A stretch of 64,000 nt of DNA from Progne subis subis (GCA_022316685.1 JAKJHU010000005.1:14672707-14736706); one strand, 5' to 3'; positions 40,180 to 51,543 are shown, counted from the stretch's first letter. Notes: generated by a model not told the origin, from the sequence alone. Numbers and translations: made by a program.

Positions 40180-40800
40180 AAATCACAGGAATACAGGGAT
40201 GGACGGGATCTCAGGAGAACATCTTCCCCACACTTCACACAGAGGCAACCTAGCAGTGTCTTGGCCTCTCCTGGCAGAAGTAAGCCTGATCTGTCTTTAA
40301 GAGTCTCTAATCACTAGAGCAACAATTCTTTCTAGGTATTCTCCTCCGTTCCTGGATTTTCCTCCCAGTAAGTGGTGTTCCCTGATGCCTAACCTAAATC
40401 ACATTTGCCATAAATTAAACCAGTTCTTACCATATCCTTATGAGCACCATAGTCTTTCTGAGTAATGTTTAAAGTACTGGAAGTTTTTCATTATGTCCCA
40501 TCTCAGGATGCTTTTTTTTCTATATTTAAAAAAAAAAAACCAAACAACCAAAAACAAACAAACAAAAAAAAACCCCACAAACAACCAAACCAACCAACCA
40601 AAAAACCACCAACAAAAAACCCACAAAAACAAAACAACAACAAACAAACAACAAACAAACAAACAAAACAAAAGAAACCCCTCATCCGTTCCCTGAACCT
40701 TTCCTCACAGGTCATGTTTCCCAAACTTATCACCATCCATGTTGGTCTCCTCTAGCTCTTCTCCACATAGTCTCCATCTGCCATCAAAAGCATGGCCCCA
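40180..40800 (-). mobile_element. Ancient CR1 LINE fragment split by an A/C tract
   Basis: The plus strand follows, in diverged form, the antisense order of an old amniote CR1 3' half. It runs from an 'ATACAGGGATGGACGGGATC' start through 'TCTTTAAGAGTCTCTAATCA', 'TTCCCTGATGCCTAACCTAAA' and 'TTCATTATGTCCCATCTCAG'. After the A/C tract at 40528-40680 it resumes with 'CCTCACAGGTCATGTTTCCC' and 'TGTTGGTCTCCTCTAGCTCTT'. The homologous phrases on the two sides are consecutive in the family, so the tract arose or was inserted within the element. No coding capacity remains. Edges are approximate. Confidence 0.72.
40528..40680 (+). repeat. A/C-only low-complexity tract (153 bp)
   Basis: Almost entirely A and C on the plus strand (one G at 40674). 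It starts with a 12-base A run and continues as mixed CCAAA, AAACA and AACCC motifs without one fixed period. The frames reported through it encode only Lys/Asn/Thr/Pro/Gln strings. It interrupts the ancient CR1 described above. Confidence 0.9.
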
Positions 40801-42383
40801 AAGCAGTAACACTGCTCCAGTAAAGACTTTGCCCACACTGAGCAAAGCTGCAAAATTACCTCCCATGGATTACACAACACACCTGGCTATTAAAGACCAG
40901 CAAGAGACTGGTTGTGGGCTTCTCCCATTTTCCTTACAACATCCTATTGTTAGGTTATTGATTAATGAATTTTCAGTCCTTACAGACACATTATGAACCT
41001 CACCTACTGTCCTGTAATGCTGTTTAAATGTACTGATAAATTAAGACCTAAATTGGAGGTAAATCCACACAAATGAATGGTGTAAGCGCAGTAATAAAAA
41101 TGGTGCAATAAAAGTAGCAGGAAGCACTGTCAGGACCAAGTCATAGACTGAATAATGGTGTACTTAGATTTCAGAGCACTAATATGCCAATTATGTACTA
41201 ACTTTGCCAAATTCTCTACAGAGAATTTGGCCATATCCCTAACATATGTGTATTGGTATTTTTATTTATTAGCAGCTCCCTCACCTAAACTTGTGAGCAT
41301 CTGTTAGAGCAGGCTCCTAAATCCTGCCCTCGTTTGGCACAGGCAGGGTTTAGAGCATGTATTTGTGGATCACTTGAGGATGTGGATGGGAAGATAATCA
41401 CATTAACCTAAGAAAAAAAGCACTAGCTTTGAAAACATTGTTCTCAGGTTTGACTTGCAATGTTTGCATCATGTAGTCACAAAGAGTGTAGTAATTATTT
41501 ATACAGGAAGTAGAGATGCTGTGAGTGGGTTTTATGAAGTAATATTTGGCTGCCTCATAGTTTAATAAATATTATTCTGTAACAGCTTCCATCTCAGTCA
41601 GTTTGCTTCAAAACAAGATTTCTATAAATCTTTATAATGCAGGGAATGCACCCAAAAAGATTTGGTAAAATATGTTTTATATGCTGCCCATCAAAAACGC
41701 CTACAAGAGACACAGGACTGTGCAAGCCATATATGGGGGGAAAAAAATCCTTTGTCTTTGTTATTATATTCATATCACTCGTCCCCAAAGAGCAAAACTA
41801 AAACATGGACCTGTGCTAGGAAAGTCCAGAAAGATAAGAGAAGTGAATATATCTAAACTTCAGCTAGACCAAAGAGGGAGAAAGTTTGCAAATCTGGCCA
41901 AGAGGAGGTCACTGGTGACCCTGAATATTTAGACATATGACTCATGTATAAAAGAATACTTGAACCATCAAAAGATTAATCATCTGCTTCTCTTCAGTCT
42001 CTCTGCCCTGCAAAAAAGAATAAAAAATTAAACTTCCAGTGGTTCCCCCCCACCCCTTTGAATTTAATTATTTTATTAATCTACATTGTAGTAAAGCACC
42101 AGACTTGGAGTGGCAGGAATGAATAGCCTCTAGCTCATAGCAGCAGATAGCAAGCAAAAGGTGTCTTTGAACCTGAAATCCCATGAAAGAGGGATATGGG
42201 ATTCACTCTGCTGCTTCACCTTTTTAGCAAGTGCTGGTGCCTCTGAGATTTCATAACATAATGATGTTTCACCACATCTTGGATATAATGTGCTACCTCA
42301 TTTATTATTTTGATTTAGATTAAAGGCATCTAATTCCCTTGCAGCTAGTTTAAAAGGAATGAAGCATCAGTGTCTTTTTTCTC
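40801..42383. other. Unannotated unique DNA
   Basis: AT-rich DNA without recognisable genes or elements. The last bases (42374-42383) are a short pyrimidine lead-in to the satellite. Confidence 0.5.
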
Positions 42384-42859
42384 TTTTCTTTTCTTTTCTT
42401 TTCTTTTCTTTTCTTTTCTTTTCTTTTCTTTTCTTTTCTTTTCTTTTCTTTTCTTTTCTTTTCTTTTCTTTTCTTTTCTTTTCTTTTCTCCTCTCCTCTC
42501 CTCTCCTCTCCTCTCCTCTCCTCTCCTCTCCTCTCCTCTCCTCTCCTCTCCTCTCCTCTCCTCTCCTCTCCTCTCCTCTCCTCTCCTCTCCTCTCCTCTC
42601 CTCTCCTCTCCTCTCCTCTCCTCTCCTCTCCTCTCCTCTCCTCTCCTCTCCTCTCCTCTCCTCTCCTCTCCTCTCCTCTCCTCTCCTCTCCTCTCCTCTC
42701 CTCTCCTCTCCTCTCCTCTCCTCTCCTCTCCTCCTCCTCTCCTCCCCTCCCCTCCCCTCCCCTCCCCTCCCCTCCCCTCCCCTCCCCTCCCCTCCCCTCC
42801 CCTCCCCTCCCCTCCCCTCCCCTTCCCTTCCCTTCCCTTCTCTTTTTTTCTTTTCTTTT
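42384..42859 (+). repeat. Compound pentanucleotide polypyrimidine satellite
   Basis: A block-structured array in one 5-bp register: 21 TTTTC units (42384-42488), 49 TCCTC units (42489-42733), a short slipped stretch, 16 TCCCC units (42743-42822), 3 TTCCC units (42823-42837), then a TTTTC-like tail to 42859. Within each block the units are identical. One strand is pure pyrimidine and the other pure purine for over 450 bp, so the array can form triplex (H-DNA). The (GGGGA)16 part on the minus strand meets the G-quadruplex pattern. The long frames in all phases encode Leu/Ser/Pro/Phe or Arg/Glu/Gly/Lys repeats and are artefacts of the satellite. Unit counts may be compressed by assembly. Confidence 0.98.
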
Positions 42860-45469
42860 GACACACATCACATTTATCCATTTGTGAGTATTTTATTTAT
42901 TTTTGCTTTGTTTGAAGAGTTTGTTTCCAGGGGGAATGCCAAGCAAAAGAGTATTTTTAATTTACCATCAATTCTTACAAGTCACATCCATAGTCATACC
43001 AAGCAATCTGCCAATACCCCCACAGCACACTGATCCTATATGCAGCACAATATGTATGTAATAATGAAATTTATTGCTGTTGATACTTTCATGGAATCTA
43101 GGATAATAAAATTAATCTCCACAGGATTAATGCCACCTTTTGCCACTCCGTTTTCTTGTACATTGCAACCTCTGTTCCCATGGTGTCCTCACTTCTATCC
43201 CACCTCCCTTTCCCCATGGTAGGGGAGTGTTCGGTGTGTGGCTGCTCAGCAATGCTGCTGCACAGGTTGCACGTGAGGAAAGGGAACAGGGTTTTACTAG
43301 ATTAAGGAGCAGAAGCCTAGGATTTTAAGGAAGAGCTCTCTCTGCCTCCAGCATCCTCCACCAGCTGTCCTCATCCATTGTGATGTATGAGCTGAGAATC
43401 AGGGGTCAATGGAGAGACGCTGACCTACCTCACTTCTACCAATCTCTTGGGTGCCAGTAATCCCTTACACAAAATGTTGAACAGTTTTAATGAAGTTGGT
43501 GATATTTTAATACCTTCATCAAGCATATGTATTGTGAAAAACTTGAGCCATATTCACAGGAACACAGATGTGAACACCAGGAGTCTGGGGAGAGTTAAAA
43601 CCAGTTTGTTCTAATTACCATGTGTGGTCTCAGGTGACTCTCCTCTGGCAGCTGCTTTCCTTGCAAGAGAAACTTAACACAGACCCCTGCTACATGCAAA
43701 GTGGTCCAGCAGTGGGATTCCTCTGAGCTTCTTCCATCTTTCATCCAGGGAAGATGAAGATCAGTCACCACCAATAACAGATTAATTGGACTCAAGTGGC
43801 ACTTCATTATGTTAAGCATTTTTTAAAGGCTGTAATGTTATGCTGGGTCAGCCCCTGAATTTTGAGTAGGTTTTGGGGTCATTTACGAGCTTAACCTAGT
43901 CACTCCAGCAGGAAGGACTCTGCTCTGAATAACCCAGCTTTCTATTTCACATGACTTATAAAGGGCATATTTGTCTGAGTGCATATTTGAAAGGGTGTGT
44001 TCCTCATAAATGCGGTTTATTAACATTTCTGCATTCCCATCAGCTTTTAATCTCCTCCTTGCAATTAAATTGATGATCAATGAAGACAAAGAGTACTTTA
44101 ATCTGTGGGCCCACTGCAAACAGTAAGGCAAAGGCCTCCAAAACAAAAATTTCAAGTCTGACCCATTTACCTTTCAGATGACTGTTTTCAAACTGCATTT
44201 TCCCAGAACACTTTGTTGCAACTGAAAGATGCCAAACAACTGTTTTCTTTTACATGTAGTTATTCCTTTCCAATACTTTTTAAAATAATGAACAGAGAAA
44301 AATAATTTTCATCAAGAAATGCTGATTTTAACTGCAGGTGATGAAAAACAAATACTTTCCTTCCACACTTTCAGACAGTTCAGTCCAGCTACCATCTTTG
44401 CATAGCTGGTCTGACACTGCTTTCATTTCTACTCAACAGCACCCATGAATTAATCAGGAAGGTGGCTTCTTTCTGGCTTTTTATTGAAGAGACAGTTTGC
44501 AGTGTGAAACCTGCAGTGCAGGTAGAGTCAACTCACATCACTCTGCCTCATGTATCAGGCACTTTATTCCTTTCATTCTTCAGGGGGCTGAATCCAGTCC
44601 CACCACTCTCCAAAAGCCTCCCAATTCTTGCTTGAACTCAAACCTTAACTGAAAAGCATGATCCCAGATCCCAGAAACAGACCAGAAAAGGTAGGATAAC
44701 AAAGTTAGAAGCAAGTATAACTCCACTAAACAGAGGTTAAGATGATGTTTAAGATTTTAATTTCTTTTAAGATCTCAATATAGAAGGAAACAATATAATG
44801 GCATCTTGGGTGTCTGGCTAATGCTGTGTACAGCCTGGTTTATGTTACTATTCAAATCATGAATCATGTAAATGGCATATTTACATTGAAGCATTCACCT
44901 CAATTATTAGTTTGTTTTTATAAGGTTGGAAATTAATTTTGGCACTGATGTTGCTCTGTTAGCAATGTTATAGCTTACAGATACACAGACAAATTGTAAG
45001 AAGACATAGCAACCAAAAAACCTGAAAAACAGTCCCCCCAAAGAGAAAAGCAAATACTAAGTCTGATAGCTCAAATAACCTCTCAATATAATAATATAAG
45101 TTGCTTTATGTTTGCACTTCAGACATTTAGATACCTGCCTCTCGAAGCAGATTCCTGAATCAAGCAGCTCTGTGATGGGCCAGGAAAGTGGCACTGCAAA
45201 GATTTCTGTTAAACCCAAATGGGTATCTGAAATGGCAAGCAAGCTTATGGTGTGATGCAGGAGAGTGGGAAAGTGATCTATGGAAGGCTTTGAGACATGT
45301 GAAAAAGGAGAGGGCTAAGAAAGTAACTGAAAATTGGGACAAGATGCACCAGGAATGTGCCTGAATAACATGATACCTGTTTTGGGTTTGTTTTTTTTTT
45401 AATTAGATGGATGACTTTCAGACAGAGGAATACAAGTCAGCCAAATCTCTCTCGACATCTGTATGGTAT
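42860..45469. other. Unannotated unique DNA
   Basis: No gene recognised. The region is AT-rich with short frames only (90 codons or fewer). The stretch around 43.9-44.2 kb has few CpGs and looks unique; whether it is conserved cannot be judged here. Confidence 0.5.
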
Positions 45470-46371
45470 CACAAAGGAATTATTAACTAAAACTGCAAAA
45501 ATGGGAATCAGCCCTGAAATGGATTAGGAGATGAGGACATTCCTGAGGAGATGTCCCACAAAGAAGTATAACAAAATAAAACAGTTTTTTCAGGAGTGAG
45601 GCTAAGCATCAATTCAGCATGATCACTGGCAGAGAAAATGGGAACACCCGGTAGTGTTTGTTGATATAAAACTGATGGCATTATCAGCATAGAGAAGACT
45701 CATGACCCAGAAGGCCAGGCTAATGAATCCAAACAAAATCGAATCATTTACAAAATCCAAGCTCATGCACATAGGGACAAGTTACCCAAGTGTTTGCAAT
45801 CGTTAGGACTCCTGCCAGCTGCAAATGAGCATGGAAGGAGACCTGTGTATATAGGTTGTGTCAAGAGCCAGAGCTCTGACCTGGCTCTTGTCACTCAGCT
45901 TCTGAAGCCAAACTGAGCACAAGTTGGGAAAAAGCAGGTGTAGTACAGAAATTTCCAAAAAAGGCAGCTAAAGAGTAGCGCCCACTAGACATGGACAGCC
46001 CTGGGGAGACCTCACAGGTCTGCTGTGCACAGCTCCCTCAGCTATTCATGCATTGAAGAAACAGAAGGAGTGAACATGAAGAAGATGCTGACCATGGGCT
46101 TACTGGAGAGGCTGTACTAACACACCAGATGGGACAAGTCGGGATTTAGAGCCAAAGGAAAGCCAAGGCTGAGAACAGACATGACTGACCTTTGTAAATG
46201 CAGCAGTAGATTAAAAAGCAGAGAGAGGAAAAAAGCAGCTTGAGCCAAGTACAGAGTTCAAATGAGTATAAACCAGCCATAACTATCCTTTACTCTGGAG
46301 ATCACGAACGTGTTCCTCACAACTATGGTAGTCCTGTGCTGAAGCAATCTTCCAAATGTGCAGCAAGGGCA
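45470..46371 (+). mobile_element. Ancient CR1 LINE fragment, ORF2 portion, left part
   Basis: The plus strand follows the sense order of an old amniote CR1. A 'GTGTTTGTTGATATAAAACTG' segment corresponds to the reverse-transcriptase [FY]xDD-type region, followed by 'AATCATTTACAAAATCCAAG' and 'CTCATGCACATAGGGACAAG'. Later come 'CCAAGGCTGAGAACAGACATG' and 'GAGTATAAACCAGCCATAAC', and finally 'TTCCTCACAACTATGGTAGT' with 'CTTCCAAATGTGCAGCAAGG'. All frames are broken. Homology stops near 46371 and appears to resume beyond the LTR at 47069. The left edge is uncertain. Confidence 0.65.
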
Positions 46372-46422
46372 TGAAGTCCCCCTGCTTCCTGGATGTGTCG
46401 GTGTCCACTCAGGGACACCAGA
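46372..46422 (-). other. Possible retroviral leader with primer-binding-site-like start
   Basis: Between the end of CR1 homology and the 3' edge of LTR copy C lie 51 bp that fit neither. Read on the LTR sense strand, they begin two bases after the LTR's terminal CA with TGGTGTCCCTGAGTGG. In retroviruses the tRNA primer-binding site begins with TGG at exactly this position. This may be a remnant of the internal region, which would explain why copy C lacks a target-site duplication. I cannot assign the tRNA with confidence. Confidence 0.35.
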
Positions 46423-47068
46423 TGTTGGGTTTGTTCCCCAGCATTCAGGTGGTTTTAGAGTCTTTTTGCCCTCTGCAAAGCTCTGAGCCAAACGGATAAA
46501 AGAGACAGAGTCTTCGGGTTCTGATCTTTCAAGGTTGCATGTTTCGTTTATTGTTCTTATGTTACAATTTTCTCAGCGCCCCACGAGAGATGTTTGCAGC
46601 TGCTCGGGCATCTGGTGACTCCTCCCGCCCAGGGCTGTCCTTTATCTTTTATACTAATTGCTATGTATTCTTTATTTACTATTAATTGCCAATGCCTATC
46701 ACTATTACTAAAAAGGTCATCTCTACTCTGACCCAATCCTCACAAACTACCTTGTGCCAACGTCACTGCCGAAGGGGAGTGAGGGAAGAAGAAAGAAGAA
46801 GAAGGAGACAACGCCCCAAATTCTCCATCTTGCCCCCATTCACTTCAATACTAGAAATCTAAACTTACTGTTTTCTCACCCTGTGATAAGCTAAACTACT
46901 ATTTTTCACACTCTTGTGGCCTGCAAACCCTTTCGCAGTGTAGGAAGTCTTTCCCATGGACTGAGATCAAAGCCAGTGTCTCTCTGAGCTCTGGGCCGGG
47001 GTCCCAGACCCCCCTGTCCAGGTCTCTGACCCTCCAGGGCAGCCAAAGGAATGCCCTGGACTCCAACA
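46423..47068 (-). mobile_element. LTR of the same ERVK-like family (copy C), nested in CR1
   Basis: A 646-bp LTR on the minus strand, the same family as copies A and B. It has canonical ends on its sense strand (TGTTGGAG at 47068 and CCCAACA ending at 46423). TATA (TATAAAAG) and polyadenylation (AATAAA) signals are both kept. It is more diverged internally from A and B than they are from each other, with a small deletion near the GGAGTC repeat. Unlike A and B it has no matching 6-bp target-site duplication directly at its ends. It lies inside an ancient CR1, so it is younger than that CR1. Confidence 0.85.
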
Positions 47069-47205
47069 TGGATGGACCTGGCTAAGGGTGCATCCAGGAC
47101 CTTGCACACAGCTAAATGATGGTCGTAGATGAGACGACCGACCTTCATCACCCAGGAAATTTTTTCCAGACCTATTTGTTTCATTTCAGCTGCAGAGGAA
47201 GTGCC
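47069..47205 (+). mobile_element. Ancient CR1 fragment, right part (beyond LTR copy C)
   Basis: The segment after the LTR contains 'TCACCCAGGAAATTTTTTCC' and nearby sequence resembling the 'GGAAGGAATTTTCCCCCAGG'-type 3' untranslated part of old amniote CR1s. It is in the same orientation as 45470-46371. This makes it the likely continuation of the element split by the LTR. The match is short and diverged. Confidence 0.4.
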
Positions 47206-49146
47206 AAGGAGTCAACAAAAGTTAGAAAGATATGGTTGACACGTGCTTAGAGATGGGAATATGGAAGAAGAAGAGACCATTGAAATAGATGGAGAAAGTC
47301 CTAGTGGATGGCAATAGTATAAGCAATAATATTTGCTTGTGAGAGTCTATATACATATAACTACAGCCATAATTAAACACTGCACTCTTTATCCGTTGAT
47401 TTTAGGATTCCTATTAACTAAAATATCTAGTAAGACAATTAAAACCACTACTTCCTTCCTCTTCTGCTGATGACATGGGAACAGAAGTGTGCACCCTCAC
47501 TGTGCAGTGCAGAACCTGCATGACAGCACCAGCTCCTGACCTCCTTTCCCTCCCACAGGCAACAAGGATCCTTCAACAGAGTCACCTGCAGTTCATCATC
47601 CCCACAAAGAGGAGATGGAACCTTAGGCTATGTTGAATTACAAACTGTCCCTAAGCACCTTGTGTAAATGAGCAGAGACTGAATAAAAATTGACTCAAAA
47701 GTAAACAAACATACAAACAAACAAGCCCCCAGAAAAGCTGCAAAAGGTGCAGCACTGAATTTATTAACCTTGACTCTTTTTGTTTTTCCATTTAGAAAAA
47801 AACCCTAAAATCTCCAGGAAAATGTAGTGGGCCAGGCTGCATTTGTTCCACTTGGATAAGAAGCTTCCTGAAAAGCCTACGAAACAGCACAGAGTGCAGC
47901 TTTGCCTTTGCAGGAAAAAGCCATCGCTGGTTGATGAAGAAATCACCAAATGATCTATGCCTAGGGCTTCACTGTTCTGCTAACAGTATCCTTTGTCAAG
48001 GAGGAAAGGGAGGAGCAGAGCTATCTGCCAGGTTGGAAAGGGGATGGAAATTAGTGTTTGCAAATCTACAGTGCTGAAAGCACTTACTGAACTTAAATAA
48101 AAGGTTAACTGCCAAAGACTATGATTTTTTTTCCATTTTTCATATGGCTGTTTCTTTGCAAGAAAAGGACTGATTTCTACTGAGAGAAAGAGGCTGAGTT
48201 TTTTCTCTTTTTAATTGACTTCATCAAGTACTTCTCAAAGAGGTAACCAGAGAAACAGAAAAACACATGCTTTCTAGCTCATATTTACAAAGTTTTCTCT
48301 CTGAAACTCATACTCTGCTGTAAGACTGTGTAATACAGTAGTGCCTGGGGACAGAATGGAAGTGAGTGTTGGTGTATATCTTGGTCCCTGGAGGAAAATA
48401 TCCCCTTCAATATTTTTCACATTTACTCAGAAATACCTAAACCCACTGAACTCCTTGCATGCCAAGAAGGGAGCCAAGAACTGAAGGATATTTTCTTCTT
48501 CTCTCCAAATAGATATTTCCCCACTCAAAAGAAAAAAAATCCCATCAGTCTGACAGACTTCCAGGAAACAGGGGGATTATTTTTTTAGTTGCCAGGGTCC
48601 AAGCTCTGTTTCTTTAGGCACTGACAAGAAAGGGGCTCTTCTACATCGCTGTTTACATAGCTAATGAATACAGAAGAATGCTTAGCAACCTTTTGTCAAG
48701 CAGCATGAGATTCACCTTCCTAAGAACAGATTCATCAAGATGCGGTGTCATCATTTAGCTCTGTTTTAGTGTGTGTTAATAGGGGAAATTATTACTTTGC
48801 TTCACGCTACACAGACATGTTTTTCCATGTTCTCTAAAGGCTCGAGGTTTTTTAAAGGTACTTTTTTTTTAATGCTATTGACCTATTTTTCCCCTTTCTA
48901 CTCAAGAAGTCTTTTATCTGTTATTTCCTCATTAAAAAAAGAGCTTATTATTCTAAGGATATACTAAAATGCGTTGTATTCTCCCCAGTCTGTTTCGCCA
49001 ACAAGGAGCTCTTAGAGAATGGCAGAAGTTGTTTGGCTTAAGAAAAAGGAGACAGATCAAAGGCAGGAAAGAGGTTATACAGACAGATTTTTAAGGTGCT
49101 TCATAAAAGTGAACCCAAATGCCACAGCTGCCATCTCAAAACTTAC
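47206..49146. other. Unannotated unique DNA
   Basis: AT-rich sequence with short frames only. No gene or element was recognised. Confidence 0.5.
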
Positions 49147-49276
49147 CTTCGTGCAGGGACGAGCCAGCAGCCGCTGTTTTCTTTAAAGGGAGTAACCCAG
49201 AAGTGGTTCATACGCAAAGGGCAGCGGTAACCAGCTCGCACAATGTCACACCTGCTCAGTATGGATGCGGGCCCAT
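49147..49276 (-). other. Exon-like segment with strong splice sites
   Basis: On the minus strand a 130-bp segment is preceded by a pyrimidine-containing acceptor (TCTGCTTTTGGCTCATGCCTAG, AG at 49278-49277). It is followed by a perfect consensus donor (GAAG then GTAAGT, intron starting at 49146). The segment is open in one phase and encodes a compositionally ordinary peptide with aromatic, Cys, Arg and Pro residues ('LRMNHFWVTPFKENSGCWLV'). The other two frames are closed. It is richer in CpG than its flanks. I do not recognise the peptide. It could be a coding exon of an unrecognised gene, a noncoding-RNA exon, or a coincidence of splice motifs. Confidence 0.3.
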
Positions 49277-51503
49277 CTAGGCATGAGCCAAAAGCAGAGA
49301 CACAAAGAGAGCTCAGTGGCCTCCCACACCTGACTGCAGCCGCCAACAGCGAGGGCAGGGCTGGACTGGGGGCCTACCACAGTGAGTTTGGTCTTGCTGG
49401 TAGCTGATGGGCAAAGAGGAGATTAACTGGTTTTGACTTCTGCCCGTGGGCAAACCAGTTCCCCCCGAGACACCTCAGTAGCTGCTTGCTATTTTACATC
49501 TGCCCATAGCAAAGCAACAGCTCTCTTCCTATTGAAGTTTTAATTTAGAAGTGGTTCAAGCTGCTCAGAGAGGCACCTGGCTTCCCAGGAAAATTACTGA
49601 AATACTGTCTTAACGCTGATGTTTCCCTTCCCCCTGAAGCCAGCAGGTGACATCTGGAAAACATGCAAAACAAAGAGAAAACTGTCATTTCAAAGGGATT
49701 AGTAACTCCACTCCATCTGTGTGGGCGCTGCAGCCCTGCTGACCTCCCTTACCACAATGCCGGGAAGCTCCGCAGGAGCAGGGCCAGCCCTCTGGTCATG
49801 CATCACTTCCCCACCACAGATACCTCCGCATGCCTTGTGTCAAAGGGAGCAGGAATGAGCCGTAAGTGAAAGAGCATCCTGTGGAGTTTAGCTAAAAACA
49901 AATACAGTTTAAGGTGCTGGGTGGTATGACTCAGTTCTAGGAGAGGATGTTTGTGGTACGGAGGGAAGTCAGGGAACACGCTTTTCGTGTTGCTCGCAGG
50001 ATTCTACTCTCAATATGTTGGCACAGCATTCTGCTGAGCGCTGGAGATAGTCCTGTCAACACCTTATAGCCAGCCCCAGAGAGCCTTCTCCAGCTCATGA
50101 GGAACATGGACATCCACGGCAGGAGCAGCACAGAGCATGGTCTTCATCACTGACCCCAGCACTGCTGCTGGCTCAGGGCTCTGCAGTGGTGCTGTCAGAA
50201 AACTTCAAGCACCACAGCTCTCTGCCTGCTTCCCCTGTGTGGGCTTGACATGCAGATCTGCATTCTCAAATGCACAGGAGCAAAAGGAGAGGAATATAAA
50301 CACATGAAAGAGTGAGAAAAAATGAGTAAGCAGAGGATACAGGAGCTCTTCCTTCCAGGTTAGCGTGTCACACGTTCACACAAGTTGTGCTTCGTGGCTG
50401 CATTTTGTCAGGCGTACCAGTAAGGGGTTTTCTTTTTCTCTACCAGCTCTGCACATTATTAAATCAGCTTTACTCTTTTTCTCTTCTTTTCTCTTCCTGA
50501 GTCCACTGGCCTGGGACTGTCTAGAAGATTCCTCACTGCTCAGTCACCAGTTACTTCCACAGCCTCGGGCTGATTATTACCTTCTTGTGAGCCTATGGAA
50601 TGGGGGAACACCTTTGTGCTTCAAATACACAGTAACTGGTTTAAAAATAAAAAAGGTACTTAGAGTGTGCAGCAATGAGTGCCATACATACATTGCAGAT
50701 CTTTTTATTCAGAGACAAGAGATGATGCAGGGCTGTAGATTTGCTTTACTACGTGAAGCAAATTTGGTGTATGTGACACAGAGGCACTGAATTTCTCCTC
50801 TCTGGTGGCACTTAGTGCAGCCTGCCAGGCTTAGCCTGCCTGTGCTGGCTGGCTCAAGTGGCTGTGATGCTGGGAGAAGGTAGTGCCCTTCTGCATGGTC
50901 AGTTCCTGCTCTTCTAGGGCTCATAAATTAGGAAAAGCACAGCATAAACAGCATCCTCTGGACCCCACATTCCCTGTAGTGTGCTGTGCAGGTGAAACTG
51001 AGTAACCCCAGTTTAGGTGTAAGACAGAAATGCAGCAGGCTCACACAAGAGCTCTGTGTACTTCCTGCGTTTGCACAGTGGGAAAGAGCCAGGTGGGGAA
51101 TCCACCTGTTTGATCTGCCATACCAAGAAATTAGCTCCCAGGGCAATGACTGCATGGCCAGAAGCAGATGGGATGCCAGATTTTGCCATGTTTTGGGCCC
51201 TCTGGGGATGGGGTTTGACCTTGGGCACAACGCTGTGCTCATGTGGCTGGCCAGCTTCCAGACCAGAGCCAGCTCTTGTCCTCTCAGCTGGGGCAGGAGC
51301 CACAGGGCTGGGAGCATCCAGCTGCACCCCGCTGCAGGAACAAGTCCCTGGCCTGACAGATTTTAGAAACGTGTTTGATAGAAGTCCCCGACTCCAAGAC
51401 TGAAAGAAGAACAGGGATGAGATGGGACCTGCTCGAGCCATGTTACCCTCACCATTTTTGGCAGATACTGAAGTACAAAAATCCCTCTACTATGCCTAGG
51501 AAC

Positions 51504-51507
<4 letters not shown>
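49277..51507. other. Unannotated DNA, moderately GC-rich in parts
   Basis: Contains a second, weaker exon-like end on the plus strand: an open frame from 49663 reaching a GTAAGT at 49862, with a non-consensus C at the last exon base. Overlapping open frames on both strands at 50.93-51.44 kb reach 142 codons; none resembles a known family. Confidence 0.4.

Positions 51508-51540
<33 letters not shown>
51508..51540 (+). repeat. A33 homopolymer
   Basis: Thirty-three consecutive A residues. I found no retroposed body immediately upstream and no obvious target-site duplication, so this is either a simple-sequence expansion or the tail of an unrecognised retrocopy. Homopolymer length is often misassembled. 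Confidence 0.9.

Positions 51541-51543
<3 letters not shown>

Noticed and set aside
42345..43033. Long open frames (163-224 codons) on both strands
   Set aside because: They are reading frames through the pentanucleotide satellite, encoding only Ser/Leu/Pro/Phe or Arg/Glu/Gly/Lys repeats in all phases.
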